A stretch of DNA of 64,000 nucleotides from Oscheius tipulae. Lineage: Eukaryota; Nematoda; Chromadorea; Rhabditida; Rhabditidae. The translations under genes were made by a program, and so were the position numbers. Of this stretch, positions 35,554 to 53,330 are shown one piece after another (the stretch's first letter is position 1; each line of letters starts with the position of its first letter). The stretch is from contig JASJZH010000006.1 of the NCBI GenBank assembly GCA_037178975.1, forward strand, positions 6,510,001-6,574,000. The letters are read 5' to 3'. The notes under the pieces were generated by a model, which searched no databases, was not told the DNA's origin, and worked only from the letters and a program-made list of their open reading frames with translations.

Positions 35554-36067
35554 TTAACGGAAACGGATGATATCGTCGTTGTAGCGGTGATCGTGCAGGA
35601 CTGGCTCTTCATCTTCTTCTTGTTCGGCCGGAGCAAGAGATGGAATCCAGTGCGACAGGAAGAAACCAATAGCCAGCCGATTGAACCACACTATTGTGGC
35701 TACATTGATCAGCAACAGGCCGATCACCGTAACGCCGAGCACCTGCAAGCGAGCAAAACCAGTAAAACAGCAACGGAATGTTATGCTCACTAATTCTATT
35801 GGGTACTAATTTTAGGTCAATCATGTTAGACTAGAATCAGTACTCTACAGCTCCCGCTTCATGGAGTTCTGAAATACTCACCGCAGCCATTGTGTGGCAC
35901 TCCGTCAAATTTTCATGGCACTTGCTGGAAGCATTGTGATGCTTCTCAAAGCCCTCTAGAGAGAAAACTTCTTCGACAGAGTTCAGAAAGTCTTCAGAAG
36001 ATTGTTTTAGGGTCTTATTGGAAGTTAACCCTACTACCATCACAGAAAGTAATATCACAGCCTTCAT
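35554..36067 (-). CDS. Small single-pass membrane protein, tandem paralogue B
   Basis: The start at 36067 gives MKAVILLSVMVVGLTS, a signal peptide. The ectodomain ends KCHENLTECHTMAA. A phase 0 intron (GTGAGT...GCTTGCAG) leads to VLGVTVIGLLLINVATIVWF, a membrane segment, and an acidic tail ending YNDDIIRFR-stop at 35554. It shares C-x(4)-L-x-x-CHT, intron phase and the VLG membrane start with paralogue A about 450 bp away, so it is a tandem duplicate. Both ectodomains have N-glycosylation sites (NKT/NAS/NLT here). Function unknown. Confidence 0.75.
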
Positions 36068-36934
36068 ACCTGAAACATCTACATGAGAAGAGCGAAGTTA
36101 GAAAGTCAAAATCAAAAAGGAAGCGTATAGTTTCCTGGAGTATTGACCAGCAAGTGGAAACAGAGTCAACAGAAAAGCCAGCTATTTGTCCGCGGAGTGA
36201 ATCATTCGTGTCGGGGCGCAAAAAAGAGAGAGAAGGCAAGAACAACATTTCAGGAAGAGAGCAAATTCAAACTTCTTTCTTTCTCTACTTAACACAGCCA
36301 GGCTAGAAATAATTGTCGAGGGCGAGGTTCTATAGCGGAGTGGGCTGGTCAGCAATCGATTTTGAACAGAGAGTAGGAGAGAGAACAACGGCCGGTTGAG
36401 AAAGGTAGTTGCAGGTGCCGGACATCTGTTTTGACTATTTTTCCACTTTTCAAGGTATCCTTGTGCTCACTAACGAGATTCCCGAGATATACTGCCCTAT
36501 TATCGTGTTATCTCAAAGAAACAAGTTCCGGCGGCCAGGTGTTCACCATTTTCAACGAGATCGAATGGACTTGGCGCTGCCGATTAGTAAGGCTTAAGCC
36601 GGTCTCATAGTTTTCCATATCAGATGAGTATTCATTTACTACGAGCATATATATATATATATCGAAAAATCATTATTTCTTTACAGAATGTAAAATATAT
36701 GATAGAAATTCTCGTGACATTGCTACGCCAATATATCTCAGCTAGACTCCTAGAACAAGGGAAAAAGTGAATGAAATCACGGAATGTTGGTGAATCATAA
36801 TTACATGGAACGTGTACACTAGCATTAAAACACTCTGGAAGCTTATTGACAACTTTAAAGAAAAGTTTTGGAAAAGGAATACAATTACTGGAAAGAGAAA
36901 TGGAAACGAAAAGTTGATCAGAATGAGGATCAAT
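36068..36934. other. Intergenic stretch with a short TA microsatellite
   Basis: No gene seen. A run of alternating AT lies near 36647-36662. The right part is the 3' flank of the V-ATPase gene. Confidence 0.4.
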
Positions 36935-41372
<4,438 letters not shown>

Positions 41373-42323
41373 ACCTGGAATGTTGATTTTAGTCTTGGAA
41401 GTAAAAGAAAAAAAAGAGTGGAAGGTGGAATGTGGGAGCTTTGTCATCCTTCTATCCTCAAAAACATTGAGTCATAGTTGTAATAGTAACTGATTCAAGG
41501 AGGAAGTGCTTTGTAGTTAAAAAAGCATTGGAGAAGTATGTATTGAGCTATGGAAGTTTTTAAAGTCAAACCATGGTTCCACGTCTCTGTTCATTCGAGT
41601 CGAGAAAAATTCGATAACTGAGACAAAAGACTGGTAATACACAAAGTTTTAATGCCAGAGGGATGCAACTGGAGTGGAGTGAGGATCGGATGCAGACTGC
41701 ATCTGACAGGTTCGTTGCGCATGACATTGTGCGATTTGCACATTCAAAATCGAAGACCAATGGTCGACAGGGATGGCCGCGGCGACCGCGGCGGGACTCA
41801 TAATTTTCAGCCAAAACACTACGGTACCCCGCCGTTCGCTGCATGCTTTATAGAAATAAAATATTTCAATTAAATTTAATGAACTTCTTTTGCAACATAT
41901 TCTAAAGTTTTTGTGGTAAAAAGACTTCGAACAACATAGAGAATTAAAATGTGAGGTTAGCAAAATGTCGAAAGTTGTTATACTTTGATTTTTAAAATAG
42001 CAAAAAGTTCCAGGGCTCAAGAGCAAAAATGCAGGGTGATGGTGTGATAAGTGATTGAAATAGTTTCAGCGTTGACCTTATATTGATTTAATGCCGGCTT
42101 TTGTCACAATCAAACAGTGAAACGCATAATTTATTGTTAAAACTTTGGCACAATAAATAGTTTCGAATATTGAATACTCAACAATGACAGATACATTTTT
42201 GTGGTTTGAGCTAATAATGTAAAAAAAAAAGTGGGAAAGACCTGTTCGAAAGTAATTGCCGATGACGTTTAAAGCAAACAAAGGGAAGATCAAAGTAACT
42301 GAAAGATTCGAGGTGTTGAAAGA
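41373..42323. other. Intergenic stretch, no supported gene
   Basis: Contains the 5' flank of the V-ATPase gene and the 3' flank of the MAM-like gene. Overlapping short frames near 41650-42030 are domain-free. A GC-rich patch (GGCCGCGGCGACCGCGGCGG) sits near 41775. Confidence 0.35.
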
Positions 42324-45300
42324 TCAGACATTATCGAATTCCTGGAATAGTTCTCCTTCCGTCATCTCATCAATATATTCCGGTGCAAATCCTCTCGGAT
42401 CACAAATGGCCACCCTCATGTTATCTATAGCAATGGCCGCCCTTGCTTCCGACCTTTCACTATTGTGGGCCACCAAATAGAACTGAATCGGGGACGATTA
42501 CAAATGCCGTCACAGGGAGCTTACGTGTGTAGTTCCAGATGGTAGCTGAACATGGACAGTGTTCCATCTGTAAGCATTCCTCGACGAGACTGATCTCAAT
42601 ATTGAAGGACACTGCATGAAAGAGGAGACGCTCCTAAGAGGATTTGTATACCGCGTTCCTAGGATCTTTTGGAAGAATAGCACAACATAGAGTTACCCAA
42701 ACACAATTTGATTGTTGTCAACTGTGACGGTCTGTAATACTGAAACAGAAGTACATTCAGAGATCTGGTTGAATTGAACTTTGGCGATTCCAGAATAGCA
42801 ATATCTCCAGGATCAAGCAGAGAGGACACAAATTGTCCATTTGAGGCGGCTGAATCGATACTGTCTATCACTAGAAAGACTTACTTGGTCTGACGTCCGA
42901 GGTACCAGTCAATGGATATCCATAACCCCTGTTCCTCAAAGTCCACGGCTTCTTTGTCAATCCGTGGTTGAGATAATTGCAAGCATTGTCTGAACAGCCA
43001 TTATTCATCAGTTTCTTTATACTCACCATCAAAATTGCAGTTCAGGAGGTGACAATAGTCCTCGGCTGGAGGCTCAGTAGTAGTTGTTTGAATAACCCAT
43101 CGGCTTGTAGTCTTCTTTCCATGGTCGGGAATGACAGGATGTACCGTTCCGGGAGCAATGGTTCTTCTGAACATATTTGTAATGACACTCGTTTATATTT
43201 ACGTAAAAGGTCGCTTCTTCGTGTACGGTTCTTTTGTAGAGACTTTAGCAGGGAACACTGGCGGTAGAGTGACCACCCAAGGGTAGGGTCTAGCCGGTGA
43301 ACTGTTTCTAGGCTGCCATGGATGAACTTTAGGAGATTGGGTAGTGCTTAAACGACCTGAAGTGAGTTGGTATTTCATTTCTAAACATTCAGAACCTGTG
43401 AGCACCAAATCCTCTGTAGTTGTTTCTTCAGTTGGCGCTTCAGTTGTCGTTGTTGTTTTTGTCGTGGTGGTAGTTATCGTTGTTGTAGTTGTGGGCTCAG
43501 TGGTCGTGATGATAATTTCAGTTAGAGGTGTTGGAAGCACAGTTGTTGGCCTGCCGGACCCTTTGACATGTCCTCCAGCTCCACATTCACCAATATATGC
43601 AATTTCGTCAATAACCAAGTAACGATTCTTTACTCCTGGCTCCCATTGTGGAACGATATTCAGCTAAACGTTTATCTTAGCGTTATTTAGGACAATCTTA
43701 CAGTGAACGACTCCCTGATAGACTGGTTGATCTCGAAAACGGCCAGATTGTGCCGTTGATGTTTCGTAGGTCTGCTTTGATCTACGCAGATGAGAACATC
43801 ACTGTCGATTCCGTATCCAAGTGCACAAACTTGAAGGAGAATATCGCCATTCGACCAATATCGGAAAAGAACCTACAAAGATTTCTTAAAACTTTGCGTG
43901 TCTCACCTTTCCAGAGCCCATTTGGCATCTGATAGGGTCACTTGTCAACATGGCGGATCCTTGAAGGACAAGAGCTGCTGGGTAAGAAGGCAACAATTCC
44001 GGGTCGACGACTGATTCTTCCAAAGATGGTATAGCTCCTTCTTGGATGACGGCCCAGCGCCCGGCTTCAGCACCCCATTGACAAGAAAACTCGTCGTTGA
44101 AACCGCAAAGAAGCTTTGTTGATTCGTTAATGATCATTCCTGATAACCTGATTTAAGGGAACTACTATTTGCTTACCAGTTCGTTTGTCAAACAAGGGAC
44201 TGGTCTTGTTTCCAAAGATCATCAAATCGAAGGGGATGTCAGTTGTTGTTTGGGGAACCACGGTGCTACTGAAACGTTTTAATCTTGGTAGAATTTATAG
44301 GTACAAACCCCAACTTGTCAATTACAACACTTGGCAATTCACTTGATGGTGCAGGAGTGGGAAGAGTCGTGGTCTCGGGAGGATCTATAATTTACTGCTC
44401 AAGAAGAAATGGTACCTCCTACCTGTAACGAGATCAGTTGCGGTCGTTGGTGGTGTTGTTGTCGTGCTAGTAGCGGTAACTGTTGTTGTTGCTTCTGGAG
44501 TTTGGCTAGTTTTTCTCATAGTCCAAGGAATGATTGTTGGAGGCAATGTGGACTAAATGAAGCGTTAAAGTCAATATAAAAACTGTACCATGATGTCTGG
44601 TCGTCCTCTTACAGGTGGTCTGATTGTTGCTTTACATGTTGAGGCATCGTACCGAATATCATCCAGCACAAGTACTCCAGGTTGATTGTTCGGTGAAATC
44701 ATTATCTGTACAAGAAAAATTGTAATACCTCAGAATGAACCTTACTCTGAATGGTTTCTGCATTTCCGGTACCTTTAGAGCCACTTTTCCGGGCATTATT
44801 CGAGAATTCAGCATTCCGGTACAATTGAACTTGCTTCCCAATTCATCGGTCAAACAGATTTCCAAATCGGCACTTCCTATATTTTTGCATGAATCTGTGT
44901 AAAATATATCCATACCGATAGCCCAATAGATAAAAGAAAGCTCGGCGAATCCTCGTTGACATCGAACAGCATCTGTCATCAAAACATCGACAGGCTGCCC
45001 TCTAGACTCGATCAAAGCAAATGGTTCTCGAGGGATCTGCATGGTACCAGTAGCTGCTAGCCATAATATACTGTCGGGTTCTCCTCTCGCGACTCTCCAT
45101 CGGTCTACATGTCCTCCCACTGATGCCCACCTGCAATTGCCGAGGATTTGTAATAAAAAGAAGCTGACCTGCAATCTGTGTCAAAAGAACAGTCATATGA
45201 TAAAAGTTCATGATTAGCTGGTAGTGGAGGTAGGTCCGATGTTGTTACAAAAAGTCCCAATGCTACCTAAAGTTTTGATGATTATTGTAATGAAAAATGG

Positions 45301-45914
45301 AAACCTGTAATATTCGACTGAGTAATGTGTTGGGGCCATTTTGGAGCGGCGTCGTTCGATCCATCCCCCTGGCCCTGGAGGAGAAATCTCTAGCGTCTGA
45401 AACCCACATGGGATACATGGACAGAAAAGGCAGAGAGATCAAGATGAGTTGGGTAGGCAGGCGTGAATGAGTGAAGTGCACTGCACACAAATATCGAGGC
45501 GCGAAGTCATAGCTTTCTGTTATGGTCAAAGCTTGATCCAACAGTTTCCTAGTTTGATATCAGATTTTAACAAAGTGTATTTGAAATTGAGCAGTAGTTT
45601 TCAGGCTAAATAAACAAAGGTTCATGATATATTGAAATTTATTTAATAATTCTCTGAAAACAAACCTGTTAAGTAAAAGATAAAGTTTGACCCATAATTA
45701 ATGCCAGAGCGAGCTCAATTGCTTACGGGTACAAGGCGGGGTTTGCAGTTGGGACCCTTAAATTAACGCTGACTCCTCCTGCCACTTCGCATCCAAGTTC
45801 AGTAACTTCCAAATCTGTCGTTGCACGTTTGCGGTAATAATTAAAAGTTGGTATTCTGCATAAAGGGATTTCTTTTTTGCAAATATCTCGCATAGGCACC
45901 TGGCAGATGGACAT
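42324..45914 (-). CDS. Modular secreted protein with repeated MAM-like domains and Thr-rich mucin linkers
   Basis: A minus-strand gene of many short exons. Three related modules can be read. One contains YDCSFDTDCR then WASVGGHVDRWRVARGEP. Another has LLCGFNDEFSCQWGAEAGRW. A third has LLNCNFDDNACNYLNHGLTK. Each starts with the C-x-F-(D/E)-x-x-x-C pattern seen at MAM domain starts and continues into beta-rich sequence with conserved Cys (MTDAVRCQRG, LTSDPIRCQMG). Between modules lie Thr-rich stretches (TTTTTITTTTTKTTTTTEAP), likely O-glycosylated. The C-terminus is AICDPRGFAPEYIDEMTEGE, stop at 42324-42326. The 5' end is uncertain: the exon at 45914-45729 joins only if a weak GCTAG acceptor near 45390 is used, and no signal peptide was found. 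It is probably extracellular matrix or cuticle-associated (inference). Confidence 0.65.
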
Positions 45915-47592
45915 AAGGGTACATTTTTACAACTTCAACACTAACCTTTAAGAACGCTTCATATTCTAAGATAACCCTATAGACTTTCCAAGAATAATTT
46001 TGTACAGTTTTGTGAATACGTTTTAAATTGAAATGTGTAGATCTATGGGTTTGCTTTTCGTGTACTTCAAATAAAATATTTTGCTTTGATAGATACCGAA
46101 ACAGGCAATACTTGAATAGAGGGTCCGAAGGAATTTGCACGTGCTACTACGCGATTAAGTTCAAAAAGAGACTGTGACCAATTGGATAGTCTGTGTTTGC
46201 ACTGGAGTGAAACGGAGGAGTGAATGGCGCGATTCGGCTATCCATAGCCGATTCGATGAGTTCGTGTGGTCAGTTACCGGTGAGTAGCACTTGGAAGAGA
46301 GACACTTGCGCGCCGCTTTCCACCGAAGATGGAAAAACATAGTGCGCCTCTCGCTCTTCGAGGGTTTTTACAAACAAAACACTCTAAAATTCAGTTCACA
46401 ATCACCTTTTTGGAACTTGGTCCGCCAAGCCGACAAAAACTCCGAAAGGACATGAGTTGTGAGCATACCTTTTCAATAGTTCTCTTCAAATCGATTGCAA
46501 TGGCTTGATTTCGCAACCTTTAAAAGTTGAATGTTGAAATTAATGTAAGCCAAAAGTGATGACAGCTAAAGGATCAATAAATTGAAATGTACGAAATGAA
46601 ATAGTGGTGTCTGAAAGAACGGTGAAAGACACGAGGGACCCTCGCGGCTAAGTAACTATGCGTAAAAGGGGCGTCAAGTGTAGACATACTACCGAACGCG
46701 TGCTCGCCACGTAGATGGAGTGAAACAAGTGAGAATTTGTTTGAACTACGCGGCGTGCTCTAGTAGGTGGGGAAGTGTCGAGCTGAGATTAGCAATGTAG
46801 CCAATGCTGTTGTCGGTCAAGATTAACACCTTCTTCCGGCTTCACGAGCGTCAGTAGACTCCCTGTCATTGTGGACGCTCTTTTTGCTGCTCGAAGTTTC
46901 AGAAAATACTGCTGTCACGCCGTGAAGGCTCAGCTCCTCAAAAAAACATCTGTATTTTTGGTCGACTACTGTTTGATCACTACGCACCCGCGAAAGGTGA
47001 TTTACGAATAGGTACAGAAACGAAATGCGAAATCAAAGGAATGCGGCACCGAAAAGAGAGAAGAAGAAATAAGGAAAACGGCGAAGAATGCCTGAATTAC
47101 TACGCGTCCGGAGAGAGTGAGGAATTTGAATACGAAGGCGCGAACCGGTCGCAATTGCACTGCTATCCCTTACATTCTTAGCAGCAGACCTCTATTTGCG
47201 AATTGAGGTAGGAATTTACATTGAAAACATTCTGCATCACAAGAGATAGCCGGAATATGAATTTGAAGGTCACGGACATCGAAGGCAAAAACGATAAAAA
47301 CCGAGAAAGCGCGAATCAGATAAAACAAGTCTCTGACCGGGCTTGGGGGGAGGGGGGATGAGCTAAATGTCAGAAGCTTCTTCGGAAAGTGATTGCGGCC
47401 GAGATCAATGCCTCCCTTCTCTTGTCTCGCACCTTTTCGGCTAGATCTGCTGACTCAGACAATACGACAGGCTGCTGTCAGCTAAGCACTGGAACATCCC
47501 GCTTTGAAAACACTTGGCCCAAGTCCAGATTTGCCATTGTAAATATTTTATTACCCTATGTACAGATAGAGTTTCTAACTCAATAACCCAAA
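45915..47592. other. Intergenic stretch, probable promoter of the MAM-like gene
   Basis: About 1.7 kb. No gene seen. A G-rich run (GGGCTTGGGGGGAGGGGGGA) sits near 47340. The missing first exon of the MAM-like gene may lie here. Confidence 0.35.
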
Positions 47593-49730
47593 TCATTTCC
47601 CATTTTTGAACAAGGAGTCGAGAATACCGAAGACAGATCCGAGATTTCTTCCTCTCCTGAAACTTCTTTGTACTGTCAATTGTACGACCTTATACCCGAC
47701 ATATCTCGGCAAATCTTTCAGCACGACAGTTTCAAAAGTGTTGTCAATGCCGGCTTCATTTGCTCCAAGTAGACCAGTTAATCCACCATGACCTTCCCAC
47801 GGAGCTGGAGGAGGCTGAGGGATAATTTCTTGATCTGAAACGACTGTCAGAAGGAACTACCGCATTCTACCAAGAATATAGCGTATTGTGAAGTTGGCCG
47901 GTTTTAAAGTTGATATACTAGAAATTAGAACTTGTGATCCTTGCGAGATGATTCTCCCGGGAACAGGATTGCAACATTGTCTGAAGGAAAGTGGCATTAT
48001 CATTTGGCGCACTTGTTCCGCACCTGAATCCCGTCTGTTCCATATTTTCTGTATGTTTTATCTCGAGATAGTTCTCGGCACACGAGGAATCACATCTGTA
48101 GTTGGTTTCAATCACTTCGAAATGAATTCTTCCAACAGGAGCCTAATAAGTGTTTTTTAATTTGAAAATACAAATTTACCGTGACTCTCCAATGGCATTC
48201 GCCTACAGTTGTACTTCTCAGTTGCTGCCAGTAATTTGCTACTACGAGTTCACCACCACATCCAGCTAAAAATAACAAAGGTGAATAGCAGAAATATTTG
48301 AACCTGCTGAGTCGGCAGTTCTTTCACATTGGACACCACCCAGGCCAGGAGGACACTTGCACCTGAACAGCTGTTAGGCTATTCGTAAATACTCAGTCTA
48401 TACCTGTTGCAATTTAGTGGATCCTCATATCCTCCATTTTGACAATACAACTTTTGCTGGCAAATATCTAAAACTAACATCTTCGCATTCACATTCAATC
48501 AGTCTACGACTACAGTAGAGCATGTTTGCTCTCTTGACATCAATAAAAGAGATGTCCGATCTCTGCCCGATCGTATGCTGAAACCGATGATCCTGAACGT
48601 CGTAATGTTTTTTTCTCAGAAGTGGGAAATACTTTTGTTTCAATGGTAACATACTTCCAATCATTTGTGAACGCTTGGGGGCCATAGTGCATAACAGAAC
48701 CAAAATCGTATGGGATGTCATCGGTTGTAATGTCGTTTCTCTTTTCGAAATTTCCCTTAAAATTTGTTATCTTTCGCAGACAGAAAAACACGAACCTTTG
48801 TCCCTCGGACGATATGATCTTCATTCAAATTGATGTAGGCATCACGATCAGGACGACTCTGCTCGTGCCAGAAGCCCAATGAATGACCAATTTCGTGTGC
48901 TACAATGCCGCCCTATAAAACAGGGTGCTTTGCTACCAGATAGCCAAACTACCCCTTCGCAGCCCCATCCTATAGAAATGTATTGTTTTCCTCCCGTTTT
49001 GCCTACACTCGAGTAGCAACTAAAAGAGCATGAACCTGTTTCTTCACAATCTGTTTTCACACTGACCCTCCGCCTTTGAAGAAGATTGCGTAATCTTTTT
49101 CATCAGTGTGTTTTATGAAACGGATGCATGTCTCCTTTGTCCACTTGTAAATGCCCTTCTTTATCACATTCTGCCACTCGGCTGAAAATGGGTGTTTCTT
49201 TGTTATGATGAGGTCACCCCACTCACTATTGTTTTCCTTTAGTTCGTACGGGACGATAGCGTTTGGCCAGCGGAACTTGTCTCCAATAATTGTCTGTCTT
49301 TTTACCCTTTTGACGCCCGTCACTCGCGCCTTGAAAGTTTCAATAACATCGTCCATTTGCGGTTTGGTCAAGACCATATCGCTTTCGAAGACCTGCAGAA
49401 AATCACGCAATTACTTTTAACCGATCTCACCTTGCTCAAGATTCTTCTATTCGCAGCATATTCTGTCCTGTCCACAAGTTTTTGCGTAAGGGGAGCCTGA
49501 AAATAAATTGTTTTTCTATTCAAAGAAGGGCAAATGAATATGAAAAACTTACCGATCCGTAATTGGATCTCGCTGTCGGAGTTAACCGGTATCTCGACGA
49601 TATTTTGAAGAATCCGGATAGACTATTTTCAAATTCATTTTGGGACCTAAGACTCCACGGAGATTAAAATCCCGAAACAATACCATTGATGAGAAAGCAA
49701 AGGTGTCAAAAACAGTAGAATTAGTAACAT
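47593..49730 (-). CDS. Astacin-family zinc metalloprotease (NAS type) with EGF and CUB-like domains
   Basis: A secreted zinc endopeptidase. The start at 49730 encodes [15 protein letters not shown], a signal peptide. The propeptide ends at a furin-like site, VKRVKRQ, just before [17 protein letters not shown], the canonical astacin start. The active site is [19 protein letters not shown] (zinc-binding HExxHxxGxxH), and the Met-turn is [10 protein letters not shown]. Downstream exons have an EGF-like module ([15 protein letters not shown]) and a CUB-like module ([34 protein letters not shown]). A C-terminal extension ends [15 protein letters not shown]. No TSP1 domain is seen. The C. elegans relatives with this layout process cuticle collagens or hatching substrates; the exact orthologue is not assigned. 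Confidence 0.9.
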
Positions 49731-50351
49731 TCGATGACAGACTTCTGCGGCGCTTGCAGCTAAGGGCTAAATCCTTTGCCTGGAAACTCGTTTAAGCTAC
49801 GTCTGACTCACAAACATTGAGACGGCCCCAGGTTTGTAGATGACACTTTTACAATCTGTAAACGTCAGAGAGAGGTTCGATGACTAGTTCATATCTGGGC
49901 TCATCCCCGGTGAGTGTTCCATCAAACGGCTACTGATGCTCTGTCAACAGCTGTAAGGTGCGTCCACTTCTGGTCAAACAGAGGTTGATTGATAGCACAA
50001 CCACACTGGACTTTCTCTTTCTCTGTTCTTTCAATACAGAAGCCATCTTGTGACCCATGTTTATGTGCTCAATTGATAAAAACTGATGAGTGCATCTTTT
50101 TTTCGACTATTTATTTATACTGGAAGTCGAGGCGGGAAGCTGTCAATTTGCTGCAATACCTGTTCCCATTGGCATAATCGCTAAAATACACATGCGCATT
50201 GTCATTTCACTACCTCCATGAGGTGACCTCGGATCTCTTGTGGCAAAACAGCCTGATATTGATCTTGTCCTCCACAACAATTAACGTCTTTGTTTGTGAG
50301 AAGAGTACTAGTGGCTCCAAAGGATACTTTCAGGGTAGCTGTCTTCGACTC
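49731..50351. other. Divergent promoter region between astacin and ATG13 genes
   Basis: About 620 bp between two divergent start codons; probably both promoters. A TTTCAG acceptor at about 50334 precedes the ATG13 start and could be a trans-splice or 5'UTR intron site. Confidence 0.4.
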
Positions 50352-52059
50352 ATGACGGATGAAGCCACATTTGGAAAGTTCCTTCGTTTCTTCACGTCTA
50401 GATTAGTACAAACCCTTGTCCAGGTGTGATTTTGCTTGTTTTTGTTTTGAAATTTGATTTTAGGCTAGACTGGGACTCAAAATAGAGCAGGAATGTTCGG
50501 GAAAGCCGGGTCAAACCGATTGGTTCAACACAAAAGTTGACGAGTTAGGGGAAATTGCGGCTTATCTGCGGTCTGCTATAGACGAGTAAGTCTTTTCACT
50601 TAATTTTAATCATCTTCTCTAGATATCCTCCAAAATGTGAGGCAGTGACTATAGAATTCTTGTTGTATACAGCTGATGGCGTCCATCTACCTCTTGAATC
50701 ATGGTGAGAAGGCACCTCTTGGAATCAAAAGTCCAGTTTTAGGGTGATATCTGTTGACGATGACTACTGTGAGCAAGGAGTCAACATAAGCACAGAATTT
50801 TATCATCGTTTGGGTACTATTTTGAGGTTAGTACTTCTCATGATGCACTGAAAACAAGTTTAGATCGGCATCGGGAGCTGCTCGGGTCACTCCAATGTAC
50901 AGATATTTCGTGAAACGACAGAGCCAAGACACTTTTGTTATATTATATAGGGTGAGATTTACAAACTTCAGTCCGACTCAACATCCTTTAGATATACAAG
51001 GGCACCATGGATGCCGACCTCGGAAAGGAGGCAAAACACATATCGATCGCAGTACTTCCGTCCCCATTTGGGACGTTAAACCTAGACCTCAGCTATCGCA
51101 CAAAAATGACTTTACCGGTGAAAGAAGAAGAAGAAACGTGAGCTTTTCAGTATAGTTTTCTAAAATTTCTTCAGAAATCCAACGATATCAGGTACGGGGA
51201 AGTCGATAGCGGGATTTCCGTGTAGACCATCGTTTTCCGATTGCATTCCAGTAGTTGGAGGTGATGTAGAAGAATGCCCGTCCGTCACATCTCCTAATTT
51301 CAAAGCTAGTCCTGTTCAGGTGAATTTGTTCGTTCGTTTCATTTCGTCTCAGACTCCTACAACAGTCCCTTCACAACCTCGGTTTCGCATTGGAAGGTCC
51401 AGTTCCAGTGAAGAATCCACACAATCGTTACACCTATCAAACTCCCTCGACACCAAAGATTGTGCTTTTGCTCCACACAGGGTTCGTTTTGCTCTGAACA
51501 TTTAAAATACGTAGTTTTAGCCCTATGTGAAGCGACAAGATTCGATTCCATTCGAGCAGCTACTCGCATCTTCCAACTTTCCCACAAAACGGCAGTCATC
51601 ATGCTCTGAGAGTAAAAATTCTCACGTATTCTTTTGTATTCCTATTTTTAGCATCTTCGGAGCCAGTAACTGGAACATCTTTACCGGAAGTAAAAGAAAT
51701 ACCACACTTGGAAGCTCCTTCACCGAGCGCGAACATGGAAAAATCGACTGGAGATGAGGAGCAAGAAGGAGACCAGGCGTACGTTAGGGTGAGAGTTGTT
51801 TTATAAATTTCCATCAATACTTTTTCAGTTTCCCTCCTTCTCCGACAACTCAGCAGCCTTGAGCAAATTGATAAAGGATTGCAGGGCGGCACCGATGAAC
51901 CTAGATGGATTTTCTGGCGATGAAACAGTTTCGCTGGCAGATCAGGTAACCCTCTAGCTCTTAAGTTCACATTTTCATGTTCAGTTACAACGATTCACCG
52001 TCCAAGAGCGTGATTTTGCCGAATTCGTCAGAACAGTCCACGACCGTCCATCCGATTAG
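50352..52059 (+). CDS. atg-13: Autophagy protein ATG13 (HORMA domain)
   Basis: Regulatory subunit of the ULK/Atg1 autophagy-initiation kinase complex. The start at 50352 (MTDEATFGKFLRFFTSRLVQ) follows a TTTCAG acceptor by about 18 bp. Successive exons give the HORMA-domain signatures of ATG13: QTLVQARLGLKIEQECSGKP, WFNTKVDEL, VTIEFLLYTADGVHLPLESW, then ARVTPMYRYFVKRQSQDTFV ending in ILYR-IYKG, and PSPFGTLNLDLSYRT. The C-terminal half is Ser/Pro-rich and disordered with likely phosphosites (RIGRSSSSEESTQSLH), as in the family. It ends TVHDRPSD-stop. Length about 430 residues, similar to animal ATG13. The C. elegans orthologue is also called epg-1. Confidence 0.88.
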
Positions 52060-52198
52060 TATTTACAATCAGGAATACAGAAGAATCTCTCGTCGTGGTA
52101 TAAAGGGGGACGTTCTGCTGGTTCATTCATTTTCTTTTCCCTATTGAACTGTGGTATTGCCTGTGATACAAAACGGTGCTTCTGTACATACTTGTAGC

Positions 52199-52204
52199 AA
52201 TAAA
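52199..52204 (+). terminator. Poly(A) signal of ATG13
   Basis: AATAAA lies 140 bp after the ATG13 stop, a plausible 3' end. Confidence 0.5.
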
Positions 52205-53330
52205 AACTTCTATATTATCAATTTTTCATTGCTAATATCTAAAGATCTGTTTCAGGAAAAGCAAAGGAAATGATGCTGCTTGCCTTATGTCTTATCCTTT
52301 CGATGTGGTCGTCCCCGCGTCAAATTTGTAACAAATGCTTCTTCAGGACTTGCTTTCAAATAATTCGGTGGTCTTCCTGTCTCCATCTGGGCACCGCTTC
52401 CAACATCCTCGTGGTCGGCTTCTTATCTTCTTCCTAGCACCCTTGACAAGAAGAAGCTCCGCTTTGTCATTCTCTAATGGACAATGCACGATTTAATAAA
52501 CTTTCAGCAACACTGAGTTTTCCGCTTCGCGCTTTTTCCTGTTTAAGAAGAGCTCTTTTAGTAGCCATCTGTACATGAATGTGATGTAAGCACTACGTCA
52601 ATCCGAGTGAGGGCAGGACCCTCAGTCTCTATGGAAACCAAAGTCTGTGACCTTCAATTACTCTCTCACCAGACTTTCATTATATCATGAGCAGTGTGGA
52701 AGAGTACGGATCCCACCTGGGTTCCATCACCCCCAGAGATAGTTACAAAGTTTTTCATTCAACTTGATCACAATCGGGCGTAATCACCGTTCTCCTGTCA
52801 CGTGATAAGTCACATTAGACTTTGCTGCACTTCACGAGAAGGCTTCCTATTGTAAACATCCTCTTTGGCTAGACACTTTCGCAATCCCCTGTCCTATTTC
52901 CGTTTCGATATCTGTGGCGCAAAACTGCGACATCTATTCTTTCTTTGTTGAGAAATGACAAAAGTCTACTTTGGTGTAACTCTAGACTTACTTGCTTTTT
53001 GGCCTTCCTGCTTCCCCATTTCTCCGAAAGTTCTGGAAAATGATAAATATTGACTACGGTATGCGTGACATTTTCAGACACGCGCCAATTAAACCGGAGT
53101 TGCGGTAGCGCGTGCTATGTGCTTGCTTTTAACTTTGACCTCTGAACACGATAATGCGTTCAATTCCGTTCATACGATTTGAATCGTCGTGCTGTTTTTA
53201 TTAAAGGTGACAAGAGAACAGAAACGAATAGCACATAGGAAAACAGGAAAATCCAGCTCAATGTTTCTGGCTTGTTTACCGCTTTCTTCCCTGTTTTGTG
53301 ACTATGAACGAATCGATTTGCAGAGGCAGC
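52205..53330. other. Intergenic stretch, no supported gene
   Basis: About 1.1 kb, no gene seen. A minus-strand frame at 52869-53081 lacks features. The right end holds the promoter of the LIN37-like gene. Confidence 0.35.

Noticed and set aside
47340-47360. G-rich run considered as a G-quadruplex
   Set aside because: Only two long G tracts are present in a short span; four regular tracts are not seen.
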